Origin: Geodermatophilus sabuli
GTDB lineage: Bacteria; Actinomycetota; Actinomycetes; Mycobacteriales; Geodermatophilaceae
Reading direction: 5' to 3'
Length of the DNA: 64,000 bases
Assembly: GCF_900215145.1 (NCBI RefSeq)
Contig: NZ_OBDO01000001.1
Coordinates: 124,001 to 188,000 of the forward strand
Part shown: in pieces, positions 18,669-27,272 of the stretch
How the letters are laid out: every line of letters starts with the position of its first letter
How positions within the stretch are numbered: position 1 is the stretch's first letter
The notes under the pieces: model-generated
Seen by the model: the letters and a program-made list of their open reading frames with translations, nothing else
The model's database searches: none
What the model was told of the DNA's origin: nothing
Made by a program: the position numbers and the translations under genes

Positions 18669-20713
18669 GACTGCACCTCCGGTGCGATGTCGGTCCAGGC
18701 CAGGCGGCCGTGGACGTCGGTGGTGGCGTGGCGGCCGACGTCCACGGACACCGGCGTCTCCGACCGTGCCGACCGCTCGGCCCCGGCAGCGGGTGCGCCC
18801 GGCCCCTGGACGTGGGCGGACAGGCCGTGCTGGGTCTTCTCCCAGTAGAAGGGCTTGGTCAGCAGCTGCCAGGCGGCCTTGTAGGACGCGATGGAGTGCA
18901 GCAGCCAGTACAGGGGCGACAGCAGCGCGAAGGGCACCAGGCCGTAGCTGCGCCGCTTGAAGCCGGCCAGCAGGGACAGGTAGATGATCACGCCGTTGCC
19001 GAACAGCAGGTTCGCCAGGCTGACCAGGGTCAGCCACTCGGGCAGGTCCGGCACGATCACGCCGGGCGCCAGCAGGTCGGCGAGGAACAGCGCGTACAGC
19101 CACGGGGTGGCCAGGAACATCAGCGGCGTGCCGCCGATGAGCAGCCCGAAGCCCGCCGCCTGGCGCAGCCCGACGGTCCGGATCAGCGCGACCGGGTGCC
19201 GGGTGTGCACCAGCACCGTCTGCATGTAGCCCTTGATCCAGCGGCTGCGCTGCCGGATCCAGTTGCCGACGGCCATGTTGGCCTCTTCGTAGGTCGTCGA
19301 GTTGACGACCGCGACGCGGTGCCCGCGGGCCGAGGCCCGGATGCCCAGGTCGGCGTCCTCGGTGACGTTGTACGGGTCCCAGCCACCGAGCTGTCGGAGC
19401 AGGTCGGTGCGGAAGTGGTTGCTCGTGCCGCCCAGCGGGATCGGCAGCCGCAGCTTGTCCAGGCCGGCCAAGGTGTAGTCGAACCACGAGGAGTACTCGA
19501 GGGTGAACATGCGGGTGAGCAGGTTCTCCCGGGCGTTGAAGTAGTTCAGCGCCGCCTGGACGCACACCAGGTCCTCGCCGCCCTTGCGGAAGGCGATCAG
19601 CGACTTCTTCAGCTGGTCGGGGTCGGGGCGGTCCTCGGCGTCGTAGATGACGACGAACTCGCCCCGGGCGAAGGCCAGACCGACGTTGCAGGCCCGTGGC
19701 TTGGTCTTGGGCAGCGAGTGCGGCACGACGATGATGCGGACGAGGTCCGGCGGGGCGGCGGCCAGGGCGGCGCTGAGCGTCTCGGGGTCGTCCTCCTCCA
19801 GCAGGAGCAGGATCTCCAGCTTCTCCCGCGGGTAGTCCAGCGCGGCGAGGTTGCGCATGAGCAGGCCGACGATGCCGGCCTCCTTGTAGACCGGCACGAG
19901 GATCGTGTACCGGGGCAGTTCGGTGTCCTGGAGGGCCGCGACCTCGGCGTCGGTCACCTGCTCGACGGTCTCGTAGGCGGTGCCCACAGTGCTGATCAGC
20001 GCCTTCGTGCCGACGGCGAGGGCGACGGCGACGTTCACCGTCGCGACCAGCACCAGCATCGTCGTGGAGAACCACAGGGCCGCGCAGACGAGGGTGCCGA
20101 CGGCGACGGTGATCCCCAGCGCGACCTGCGGCCAGACGAAGACCTTCGAGGCCGACTCGTCAGGGCGCCGCTCGGCCAGCGACCGCACCGCGTCGTGCAC
20201 CAGTTCGTCGCGCCACACGGTGCGCAGCGCCCGCTGCACGTCCCAGTCGGTGGTGACCACCTGGCGCACCCGCTGGATGCCGGTGCGCTGCACGACCTCC
20301 TGCGCGATGTGCGCCGACGGGCGGCCGGCCGTGGCGACGACGACCTGCAGCTCGCCCTCGCCGTCCTGCTCCACCTGCAGCGGCACCCACACCTCGCGGG
20401 CGAGCATCGCGGAGGGGAACAGCCGGGCCAGGTCGGGATCGACCTCCACCGGGTCGACGAACGCCATGTCCGCGCCCCACACGTCGGCGAGGGCCACGTA
20501 CAGCTGGCGGCGGGTCACCAGGCCGCGAGCGAGCAGCACCGCGCCCAGGGGCTCGCCGATCCGTTCGTGCTGGCGGAGGGCGTCGTGGAGCTGGGTCCCG
20601 GTGAGCACGCCCTGCTCGACGAGCACGTCGCCCAGGCGGCGCTCGGGCGGCGGCAGGACCGCGCCGGGTGCCGTCCGGCCGGAGGTCGCCGGCTGCGCGG
20701 AGAAAAGCGTCAC
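18665..20713 (-). CDS. Family 2 glycosyltransferase with an MshEN-like N-terminal domain
   Basis: The 682-residue protein has three parts. Residues 24-170 resemble the GspE/MshE N-terminal domain: RLGDVLVEQG near 26-35 and LGAVLLARG near 56-64 are close to the paired 24-residue motifs that bind c-di-GMP in MshE. Two helices follow at about 195-240. Residues 268-500 are a processive GT2 core with the DxD-type YDAEDRPD, the TED of VTEDADLG and QRSRW (QxxRW). Several C-terminal helices complete a membrane synthase. It probably makes a secreted polysaccharide. The GTG start at 20713 is the best guess since no ATG is available. Confidence 0.85.
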   Translation of the reverse strand: MTLFSAQPATSGRTAPGAVLPPPERRLGDVLVEQGVLTGTQLHDALRQHERIGEPLGAVLLARGLVTRRQLYVALADVWGADMAFVDPVEVDPDLARLFPSAMLAREVWVPLQVEQDGEGELQVVVATAGRPSAHIAQEVVQRTGIQRVRQVVTTDWDVQRALRTVWRDELVHDAVRSLAERRPDESASKVFVWPQVALGITVAVGTLVCAALWFSTTMLVLVATVNVAVALAVGTKALISTVGTAYETVEQVTDAEVAALQDTELPRYTILVPVYKEAGIVGLLMRNLAALDYPREKLEILLLLEEDDPETLSAALAAAPPDLVRIIVVPHSLPKTKPRACNVGLAFARGEFVVIYDAEDRPDPDQLKKSLIAFRKGGEDLVCVQAALNYFNARENLLTRMFTLEYSSWFDYTLAGLDKLRLPIPLGGTSNHFRTDLLRQLGGWDPYNVTEDADLGIRASARGHRVAVVNSTTYEEANMAVGNWIRQRSRWIKGYMQTVLVHTRHPVALIRTVGLRQAAGFGLLIGGTPLMFLATPWLYALFLADLLAPGVIVPDLPEWLTLVSLANLLFGNGVIIYLSLLAGFKRRSYGLVPFALLSPLYWLLHSIASYKAAWQLLTKPFYWEKTQHGLSAHVQGPGAPAAGAERSARSETPVSVDVGRHATTDVHGRLAWTDIAPEVQS

Positions 20714-20783
20714 GGCGTTGGAGTCGGCAGTCCGGGCGCCCGGGTCGAACGGGGGCACCCCGGCCGTCACCCGGACGGGTGAC

Positions 20784-20978
20784 TCAGTCGGCGGCCGGCG
20801 CGAACCCGAGCCAGTCGAGGAGGTCGCCGTCCACCCGGGGGTCGTACTCACCGCGGTCGTCGTCGAGGGTGGCGTGCCGTTCCCGGCCGGGGGTGGTGGC
20901 GACGCGGGCGACGTCGTCGGCGTCGGGAGCGAGGTGGCGGGGGCCGGCGGCGGAGGCGACGAGGGACACGGGGACCAC
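20784..20978 (-). CDS. Possible 64-residue protein upstream of the glycosyltransferase
   Basis: The frame from GTG 20978 (or GTG 20969) gives a small protein with a convincing C-terminal half: HLAPDADDVARV, then RGEYDPRVDGDLLDWLGF. It ends 70 bp before the glycosyltransferase start on the same strand. No family is recognised and there is no clear ribosome binding site, so it could also be an untranslated leader. Conservation in related genomes would settle it. Confidence 0.4.
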   Translation of the reverse strand: MVPVSLVASAAGPRHLAPDADDVARVATTPGRERHATLDDDRGEYDPRVDGDLLDWLGFAPAAD

Positions 20979-21169
20979 GTCGGCACGCAGGGCCGTGCGG
21001 CGGAGCGCTCCGGTCGACGACGACCCGATCGGGGGACGGCCGTCGCCCGGAGGTGTTCCCCTCCCTCGGGTGAGGTCACCGTTCCCAGGCTCACGGTCGG
21101 TCCTCCTGGAGCCGATCCCTCCCTCGCGCACCCGCAGACCGCGGGCGCCGGACCGTGGGGGACCAGCAG

Positions 21170-23146
21170 ATGAGCAACCGCACCGAGGGATCCGTCCGGG
21201 CGGGACGCCGGGCGGGCGGCCGGAGGCTGTCCACGCACGCTGCAACCGCGGGCCTGGTCGCCGTGCTGCTCGTGCTCACCGTCTTCTCGGTGGTCGCCGC
21301 GGTGGCCAACGCCCGGGCCGCACAGAAGGCCGAGCAGAGCGCGGCGGTGTCGGAGTGGTCCGAGGAGGCCGAGCAGCGTCTCCTGCAGATGGAGGACCTC
21401 GCCGACGAGCTGGCGCTGGCGCCCGACGACGAGCTGCGCGCGGAGTACGAGGCCACGCGAGCGGCCACGCGGCACGCTCTGGAGGAGCTGGGCGTGGTGG
21501 AGGGCACCGGCCACGAGCAGCGGGTGGCCGGGTGGCTGCAGCGCCTCGACAGCTACGGCGCGGCGGTGGACGCCCTGATCGCCGCGGCCGCGGAGAACCC
21601 CGCCATCGCCGAGGCGTTCGAAGAGGAGTTCGTCGACCCCTACTACGACGCGCTGGAGACCGTGGTCAAGGGCGAGGCCCGCGAGCACTGGGCCGACGCC
21701 AGCCGGTCGCTGGACGCGATGGGCGACTCCCAGCGGCTGCTCGTCGTCGCGACGCCGGTCGTCTTCGGCCTCGGGCTGGGCCTGGTCGGCTGGTTCACCG
21801 CGGTGCTCACCCGGAGCCGTCGCGCGACCGTCGCGCAGGCCGAGCGGAACCGACAGCAGGCGCTGCACGACGCCCTCACCGGGCTGCCCAACCGGACGCT
21901 GCTGCGCCAGCGCGGCGACGCGGCCCTCGAGGCCCTCGCCCCGGGGACGGCGCCGGCCGCGCTGATGCTCATCGACCTGGACCGGTTCAAGGAGATCAAC
22001 GACACCCTCGGCCACGCCTACGGCGACCTCGTGCTGCAGGCCGTCGCCACCCGACTGCGGGAGACGCTGCGGTCGACGGACACCGTGGCCCGGCTCGGTG
22101 GCGACGAGTTCGCGATCCTGCTGCCCAGCGTGGACGGGCCCGAGGCCGCCCTGGACCTGGCGGCCCGCGCGCTGGCCGCCATGGAGGCGCCCATCGACGC
22201 CGACGGCGTCTCCCTGGACGTCGACGCGAGCATCGGCATCGCGCTGTCCGGCGTGCACGGGACCGACGTCCAGACGCTGCTGCAGAGCGCCGACATCGCC
22301 ATGTACTCTGCCAAGGACCGCGGCCTGGGCGTCTGCGTCTACGACGACGGGCTCAACGTGCACAGCCCGGAGCGGCTGGGGCTGCTCGGCGAGCTGCGGC
22401 GCGCGATCGACGGCCGGGAGCTGGTCCTGCACTTCCAGCCCAAGGCCACCCTGTCCGGCGAGGAGGTGTGCGGGGTGGAGGCGCTGGTGCGCTGGCAGCA
22501 CCCGGAGCGCGGTCTCGTCGCGCCGGCCGAGTTCATCCCGCTGGCCGAGCGGACGCCGCTGATCCGGCCGTTGACCCGCTACGTCGTCGATGCGGCGCTG
22601 GCGCAGTGCGCCCGCTGGCGGACGACCGGGCGGACGTTGCGGGTGGCGGTCAACATCTCGGCCCGCAACCTGCTCGACGAGCGCTTCGTGGACGACGTGC
22701 TGGAGCTGCTCGCCCGCCACGACGTGCCGGCCTGGTTCCTGGAGCTGGAGGTGACGGAGAGCGCGATCATGGCCGACCCCGCCCGGGCCCGCGCCATCCT
22801 CACCCGGCTCGCCGAGGTGGGCGTGACCCTCTCCATCGACGACTTCGGGGCCGGGTACACCTCGCTGGCCCACCTCAAGGACCTGCCGGTGCACCAGCTG
22901 AAGGTGGACCGTTCGCTGGTCACCGACGTGACCGTCCACCGCAGCAACGCGCTCATCGTGCGCTCGGTCGTGGAGCTGGCCCGCAACCTCGGGCTCACGA
23001 CCGTGGCCGAGGGCGTCGAGGACCGCGAGACCTGGGACCTGCTGGCCCGCCTGGGCTGCGACGTGGCGCAGGGCCACCTGCTGTGCCGGCCGATGCCGGC
23101 CGAGCTGCTGGAGGCCTGGTTCGACCGGGCGAGGGTCGGCGTCTGA
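21170..23146 (+). CDS. Membrane GGDEF-EAL protein (c-di-GMP synthesis and breakdown)
   Basis: The 658-residue protein has a transmembrane helix at 26-47, an extracytoplasmic helical sensor region (about 50-188), a second helix at 190-213, then GGDEF and EAL domains. The diguanylate cyclase site is intact (GGDEF at 310-314) and so is the product-inhibition site RSTD at 301-304, exactly five residues before it. The phosphodiesterase has EAL at 437-439 (VEALVRW) and DDFGAGYTSL. Both activities are therefore possible. ATG 21170 is favoured over a GTG five codons earlier. It is divergent from the MshEN-like glycosyltransferase. Confidence 0.93.
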   Translation: MSNRTEGSVRAGRRAGGRRLSTHAATAGLVAVLLVLTVFSVVAAVANARAAQKAEQSAAVSEWSEEAEQRLLQMEDLADELALAPDDELRAEYEATRAATRHALEELGVVEGTGHEQRVAGWLQRLDSYGAAVDALIAAAAENPAIAEAFEEEFVDPYYDALETVVKGEAREHWADASRSLDAMGDSQRLLVVATPVVFGLGLGLVGWFTAVLTRSRRATVAQAERNRQQALHDALTGLPNRTLLRQRGDAALEALAPGTAPAALMLIDLDRFKEINDTLGHAYGDLVLQAVATRLRETLRSTDTVARLGGDEFAILLPSVDGPEAALDLAARALAAMEAPIDADGVSLDVDASIGIALSGVHGTDVQTLLQSADIAMYSAKDRGLGVCVYDDGLNVHSPERLGLLGELRRAIDGRELVLHFQPKATLSGEEVCGVEALVRWQHPERGLVAPAEFIPLAERTPLIRPLTRYVVDAALAQCARWRTTGRTLRVAVNISARNLLDERFVDDVLELLARHDVPAWFLELEVTESAIMADPARARAILTRLAEVGVTLSIDDFGAGYTSLAHLKDLPVHQLKVDRSLVTDVTVHRSNALIVRSVVELARNLGLTTVAEGVEDRETWDLLARLGCDVAQGHLLCRPMPAELLEAWFDRARVGV

Positions 23147-23259
23147 GCGCCGCGCCCGGTGGCGGTCTCGTCCGCCGCGAGGGGCGGTGCCGGCCGGCCG
23201 TGCTCGTCGAGGCCGATCACGGGCGGAAGCCACCGGGACGGCCCGACGATCGTTGCGCG

Positions 23260-23340
23260 TGCGGGAGGGGGGAGTCGAACCCCCACGCCCGAAGGCACCA
23301 GATCCTAAGTCTGGCGTGGCTGCCGTTACACCACTCCCGC
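23260..23340 (-). tRNA. tRNA-Leu (anticodon TAG)
   Basis: The minus strand folds as a class II tRNA: acceptor GCGGGAG with CTCCCGC and discriminator A, anticodon stem CCAGA/TCTGG around CTTAGGA (anticodon TAG, bases 23305-23307), an extra arm with a TTCG loop, and a T-arm with GTTCGAC. CCA is not encoded. It reads CUA leucine codons, rare in such GC-rich genes. Confidence 0.96.
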
Positions 23341-23458
23341 TCGGACGGTGAGTCTAGAGGCGGCGGTGGGGGCGCCGCCCCGCCTCCGGATCGCCCGTGC
23401 GGGTGCCCCGACCGACGGGAACGCGCTGGACCGCGCCGCGTCTGGCAGGCTGTCGCCC

Positions 23459-23689
23459 GTGCCTCGCGACCCTCGACAGATCCAGCTGGAGATCGACGCC
23501 GCCCGTGAGTCGCTTGCGGCCACCCTGGACCAGCTGGTCTACCGGAGCAGCCCGCAGCGCCTGAAGGCCAAGGGGCAGGCCACCGTGCAGACCTTCCTGC
23601 AGACGCCGGCCGGCATCGCCGCCGTCGGGGCGCTCGGCCTGCTGGTCAGCCTCGTCGTCGTCCAGAAGGTCCGGCACCGCAACGACTGA
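23459..23689 (+). CDS. DUF3618 protein
   Basis: The 76-residue protein matches the DUF3618 pattern: RDPRQIQLEIDAARESLAA near the start, LDQLVYRSSPQRLKAKG in the middle and one C-terminal membrane helix (about 49-68) ending in basic residues. In many actinobacteria it sits beside DUF1469 holin-like genes; here it stands alone. The function is unknown. GTG 23459 follows CAGGCT by 7 nt, a leaderless start. Confidence 0.82.
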   Translation: MPRDPRQIQLEIDAARESLAATLDQLVYRSSPQRLKAKGQATVQTFLQTPAGIAAVGALGLLVSLVVVQKVRHRND

Positions 23690-23713
23690 CCCGCCCCCGC
23701 GCGCGGCGGAGGC

Positions 23714-24337
23714 TCAGGCCTCCGGCCGCGCGTTGGCGATCAGCGGCAGGACGACGACGTCCAGCACCCGCTCCACGTACTCGTCGTCCACCGGCTCGCC
23801 GGTGAGCAGCCACCGCTGCACGATCAGCGCGCTGGTGGCCTCGGCGGCCACCGACTGCGCCAGCCCCGGGCGGACCTCGCCCCGGGCCTCCGCGCGGGCC
23901 CACATCGCCGCGTAGGCGGCCCGCCACACCGCCAGCGGGCCGTTGCGGAACGCCGCCACGAGCTCCGGCTGGTGTTGCATCGCCGGCAGCAGGGAGCGGA
24001 TCGCGGCCCCGGCGGGGCTGGTGGTGGCCGCGGCCACCAGGTGCATGATCTCGCGCAGGTCCCCCTCGATGGTGCCGGTGTCGGTCGGGACGGCCATGAC
24101 CCGGCTCATGTCGGCGATGGTGTCGACCACCAGGTCCTGCTTGGTCCGCCAGCGCCGGTAGATCGTCGCCTTGCCGACGCCCGCCTCGGCGGCGACGGCG
24201 TCCATCGTGAGCGCGGAGTAGCCGACCTCGGCCAGGAGTCGCAGGATCGCCGCCCGGATCACCTCGTCCCGGCTCGGGTCACGAGGGCGTCCACCCCGGG
24301 TGGACCGTGGCGGATCCGTCATCTGAGCTGCGACCAT
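23714..24337 (-). CDS. TetR-family regulator
   Basis: The 207-residue protein has an N-terminal TetR helix-turn-helix (about residues 32-66: ALTMDAVAAEAGVGKATIYRRW) and a C-terminal ligand domain. The start at 24337 is preferred because TAAGGT ends 7 nt before it; an ATG six codons upstream lies inside that hexamer and one five codons downstream is also possible. It is divergent from an EAL protein gene, which it may control. It is clearly a paralogue of the TetR protein at 53114 (same HTH and a similar RSLL...GPLA segment). Confidence 0.88.
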   Translation of the reverse strand: MVAAQMTDPPRSTRGGRPRDPSRDEVIRAAILRLLAEVGYSALTMDAVAAEAGVGKATIYRRWRTKQDLVVDTIADMSRVMAVPTDTGTIEGDLREIMHLVAAATTSPAGAAIRSLLPAMQHQPELVAAFRNGPLAVWRAAYAAMWARAEARGEVRPGLAQSVAAEATSALIVQRWLLTGEPVDDEYVERVLDVVVLPLIANARPEA

Positions 24338-24344
24338 GGTGCTG

Positions 24345-24350
24345 ACCTTA
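24345..24350 (-). promoter_or_regulatory. -10 hexamer of the TetR gene, leaderless
   Basis: TAAGGT on the minus strand ends 7 nt before the ATG at 24337, matching the clpS promoter. Confidence 0.5.
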
Positions 24351-24462
24351 GACATTCAAGTTGACGACGGCCGACAGGCATGCAACGTGTTCGGGCTCGG
24401 AGCGGTTCCGGGTGCCCGCGCGCCTGTCCGTGCCGACGCGTCGGCTCGGTCATCCTGCTGGC

Positions 24463-25575
24463 GTGGCGAGCACCAGGGGCGGGTTCCGGCGCCGGGAGTA
24501 CTGGCACGTCCCCGGCCACGCCGGCCGCGTGCTGCTCGGCGGCACGGACGGGGACCTGCTGGCGGAGGTGGCCCGCGCCGCGCGGGCGGCCGGGCTGGAG
24601 GTCTCCGGCGGGCCGGACCTCCTGGACCTCACCGACGACGACGGCGGCCGGGGCATCGACCGCCTGTTCCGGCGGCTCGCCCGCGAGCTGACCACCGCCG
24701 AGGCCGAGCACGTGCGGGTGGCGACCGACCCCCCGGCGCAGGAGCCCGCGTTGGCCGCTCGGCTGCTGAGCGCGCCCACGCTCGCCGTGGAGCTGGCCCG
24801 CCGCGGCGTGACCGCCGAGATCGGCGTGCTCGCCGAGGCCGAGCTGTGGTCGGTCTACCAGCCGATCGTCCGCCTGTCCGACCGGTCGGTCGTCGCCCAC
24901 GAGGCCCTGCTGCGTGGCCTGGTCGACGGCCGGGAGGTCGGCGGTGAGGACCTGTTCTTCGTCGCGGAGTCCGCCGACTGGCTGCCGCGGCTGGACCGGA
25001 TCGGCCGGGAGTCGGCCATCCTCGGAGCGGCTCCCTGGCTGGGTCACGCCGACCTGTTCGTCAACTCCGATCCCGCCTCGGTCATCCGCCCGCAGGCCAG
25101 CCTGGCCTCCACCGAGGACGCGCTGCACGAGGCGGGGATCGAGCCCGCCCGGCTGGTCGTCGAGGTGGGGGAGGTCTCGGCCGTCGCCGACCGTGGCCAC
25201 CTGCTCTCGGTGCTCGAGCACTACCGCTCGCTGGGCTGGCGGGTCGCCCTGGACGACGTCGCGGCCGGCTGGTCGAGCCGCTCCCTGTTGGTCACCGTGC
25301 GCCCCGACGTCGTCAAGCTCGGCAGGGCCCTGGTGCAGGCGTTGCCCGACGACGGTGCCCGGACGATGGTGCGCTCGGTGGCCGACCTGGCCCACCGGCT
25401 GGGTGCGCAGGTCGTCGCCGAGGGCGTGGAGACCGACCAGGTCGCCGAGGAGGTGGCCGCCCTGGGGGCCGACCTGGGCCAGGGCTGGCTGTTCGGGCGC
25501 CCGGTCCCGCCGCCCGCGGCAGAGGACGGGCCGACCGCCACGGACGGGCCGGTCGCCGGTGTGTCCCCGCGGTGA
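24463..25575 (+). CDS. EAL-domain protein, divergent type
   Basis: The 370-residue protein has an N-terminal region of about 120 residues of unknown fold and an EAL domain. Most catalytic residues of c-di-GMP phosphodiesterases remain: HEALLRG (EAL Glu), FVNSDP (Asn), VVEVGEV (Glu), LDDVAAG (DD), DVVKLGR (Lys) and AEGVET (Glu), although the loop after DD differs from the usual FGxG. It could be an active enzyme or a c-di-GMP receptor. GTG 24463 is preceded by CATCCT with 6-nt spacing; translation upstream of it does not look coding. Confidence 0.85.
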   Translation: MASTRGGFRRREYWHVPGHAGRVLLGGTDGDLLAEVARAARAAGLEVSGGPDLLDLTDDDGGRGIDRLFRRLARELTTAEAEHVRVATDPPAQEPALAARLLSAPTLAVELARRGVTAEIGVLAEAELWSVYQPIVRLSDRSVVAHEALLRGLVDGREVGGEDLFFVAESADWLPRLDRIGRESAILGAAPWLGHADLFVNSDPASVIRPQASLASTEDALHEAGIEPARLVVEVGEVSAVADRGHLLSVLEHYRSLGWRVALDDVAAGWSSRSLLVTVRPDVVKLGRALVQALPDDGARTMVRSVADLAHRLGAQVVAEGVETDQVAEEVAALGADLGQGWLFGRPVPPPAAEDGPTATDGPVAGVSPR

Positions 25576-25783
25576 TCGTCGGCTGACCACTCTCGCAGCG
25601 TGCCCGTGGCCGGATCGGTGCGCGCGGGCCCGACGACGTGTTCCGGGCAGTCCGAAGGACCCTGCTCCCGGAGCGCGCCCGCGCGCCGCCGCACCTGCGT
25701 TCACATCCCTGGACGACGCCTCCGCGGCGGGGGGATGACGGACGCGGCGGCGCGGGTCGGGAAGCACCGGGTGCCCGGCACGG

Positions 25784-26365
25784 TCAGTGCAGACCCCAGC
25801 CCGTGAGCACCGGGCGGCGGTGCTCGTGCCCGAGGACCCCGTAGGAGCCCGCCGGCAGGGCGAACAGGCGGCCGGCTGCCGGCTCCAGGCCGAGCCAGCG
25901 CGCAGCCAGCACCCGCAGCACGTGGCCGTGCGCGACCAGCGCGACGTCGCCGTCGTCCAGCACCGCCCGCGCCCGCTGCAGCACCCGGTCCACCCGGACG
26001 CCGACGTCGTCGAGGGTCTCGCCCGGGGTGTCGCCGGCGATCGCGCCGTCCACCCAGATCGACCACTCGCGGCCGAGTTCCTCGCTGATCTCCGCCGTCG
26101 TCCGGCCCTCGTACGCGCCGTAGTCGAGCTCGACGAGGTCCTCGTCGGTGCCGGTGGGGGTGAGTCCGACCAGCTCCGCGGTCCGCCGCGCCCGCTGCCG
26201 CGGGCTGACCCACACCTCGGCGAACGGCCGGTGCCCGAGCTGGTCGGCCAGCCGCCGGGCCTGCTCCTCACCCTCGGGGAGCAGCGGGAGGTCGGTCACC
26301 CCGGTGTGCTGTCCGCTGAGGCTCCACTCCGTCTGCCCGTGCCGGAGCACCACGATCTCGCCCAT
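25784..26365 (-). CDS. Histidine phosphatase (phosphoglycerate mutase-like)
   Basis: The 193-residue protein has the catalytic RHG (residues 8-10 in VVLRHGQTEW), the conserved Arg near 60 (SPRQRARRT), ELDYGAYEG and the second His in LVAHGHVLR. Members dephosphorylate small metabolites; the substrate is not readable. ATG 26365 has AGGAGG at good spacing. A 208-bp spacer to the convergent EAL gene shows nothing notable. Confidence 0.9.
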   Translation of the reverse strand: MGEIVVLRHGQTEWSLSGQHTGVTDLPLLPEGEEQARRLADQLGHRPFAEVWVSPRQRARRTAELVGLTPTGTDEDLVELDYGAYEGRTTAEISEELGREWSIWVDGAIAGDTPGETLDDVGVRVDRVLQRARAVLDDGDVALVAHGHVLRVLAARWLGLEPAAGRLFALPAGSYGVLGHEHRRPVLTGWGLH

Positions 26366-26480
26366 GCGGGCCTCCTGTCTCGGCGGTCACATCCCGGGAG
26401 AGCAACCCCGGTCGTCCTCGCTGGCGCGGGCGAGAGCGCCGACGGCACCCGGCCGCGCGTTCCCGACCCCGGGAGGATCC

Positions 26481-26590
26481 ATGACCACGGTCACCCCCTC
26501 TGACACCTCCGCCCTCGGCGGGGACCTCCCCGTCCACCGGCTCGGCTACGGGGCCATGCAGCTGCCCGGCCCCGGCGTGCCGGTGCAGGG
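26481..26590 (+). pseudogene. Aldo/keto reductase, N-terminal stub
   Basis: A good ribosome binding site (GGGAGG) and ATG 26481 open a frame whose first 34 or so residues are those of an aldo/keto reductase: an N-terminal strand (LGGDLPVHRLGYGAMQL) and PGPGV. The homology stops at about 26590, where the convergent STAS gene ends. The remaining roughly 250 residues of the enzyme are absent, so this is a deletion remnant. Confidence 0.7.
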
Positions 26591-26593
26591 GGA

Positions 26594-27103
26594 TCAGCGC
26601 CAGCGGCGCACGGCGCCCTGTCGAGCCCGCCGCCGGGCCGGCCGGTCCTCCGACCGTCGACCCGACCGCACCTGGCGGCGGACGACGGCACGACGGCCGG
26701 CGGCCGGCTCGGCCGACTCGGCCGACGGCAGCGGGTCGGGCAGGCCGGGCGCCCCCGTGCGCACCCGGTCCTCCCCGCCCAGCGGGCCGTCGAGCTCCAG
26801 CCGGTCGGCCAGGCCCGCCGACCGCACGAGCTGCCGGGTGACCGCGGGCGCGCCGACCACGCGGCACTGCCGGCCGGCCGGGGCCAGCGCGTCGGTGAAC
26901 ACGGTCAGGGCGTGCAGCCCCGAGCAGTCCCCGAACCGGGTGCCGGCGACGTCGACCACCACCCTCCCCGTGCCGAGACCGGCGGCCTGCTGCAGGGCGT
27001 CGGTGAGCCGGCCGACGGTGGTGGCGTCCGCGTCGCCGGTGATCCGGACGACGACCTGGTCGGGGGCGGGGACGAGGGCGACTTGCAGGTGCGCCACGGG
27101 CAC
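26594..27103 (-). CDS. STAS-domain protein (anti-anti-sigma type)
   Basis: The 169-residue protein has a STAS domain at about 5-105 with the phosphorylatable motif FGDCSGLHAL, where the Ser follows DC instead of the usual DS. Such proteins free sigma factors by binding anti-sigma kinases and are reset by SpoIIE-type phosphatases. The C-terminal 60 residues are Arg-rich and low-complexity and run up to the aldo/keto reductase remnant, so the natural C-terminus may have been altered by the same deletion. GTG 27103 is uncertain; GTG 27097 is possible. Confidence 0.75.
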   Translation of the reverse strand: MPVAHLQVALVPAPDQVVVRITGDADATTVGRLTDALQQAAGLGTGRVVVDVAGTRFGDCSGLHALTVFTDALAPAGRQCRVVGAPAVTRQLVRSAGLADRLELDGPLGGEDRVRTGAPGLPDPLPSAESAEPAAGRRAVVRRQVRSGRRSEDRPARRRARQGAVRRWR

Positions 27104-27272
27104 TCCGGTGGGGGTGGTGCAGTGACCGTCACGGGTTCGAACGGCTGCCGTCGACCGTAGTTCCGACCGCCGACAGCCACAACAGCGAGTGGTGGATCGA
27201 GTGCGCTGCGCTCTGGCGTGTCGGGCATGACCCGCCGAGTCGAACCGCAGCCGCGCGCGGGAGCATGGCGGT

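Noticed and set aside
20714-23233. N-terminal extension of the glycosyltransferase frame to 23233
   Set aside because: The frame stays open by chance opposite the GGDEF-EAL gene; the translation is low-complexity and the MshEN-like domain begins only after 20713.
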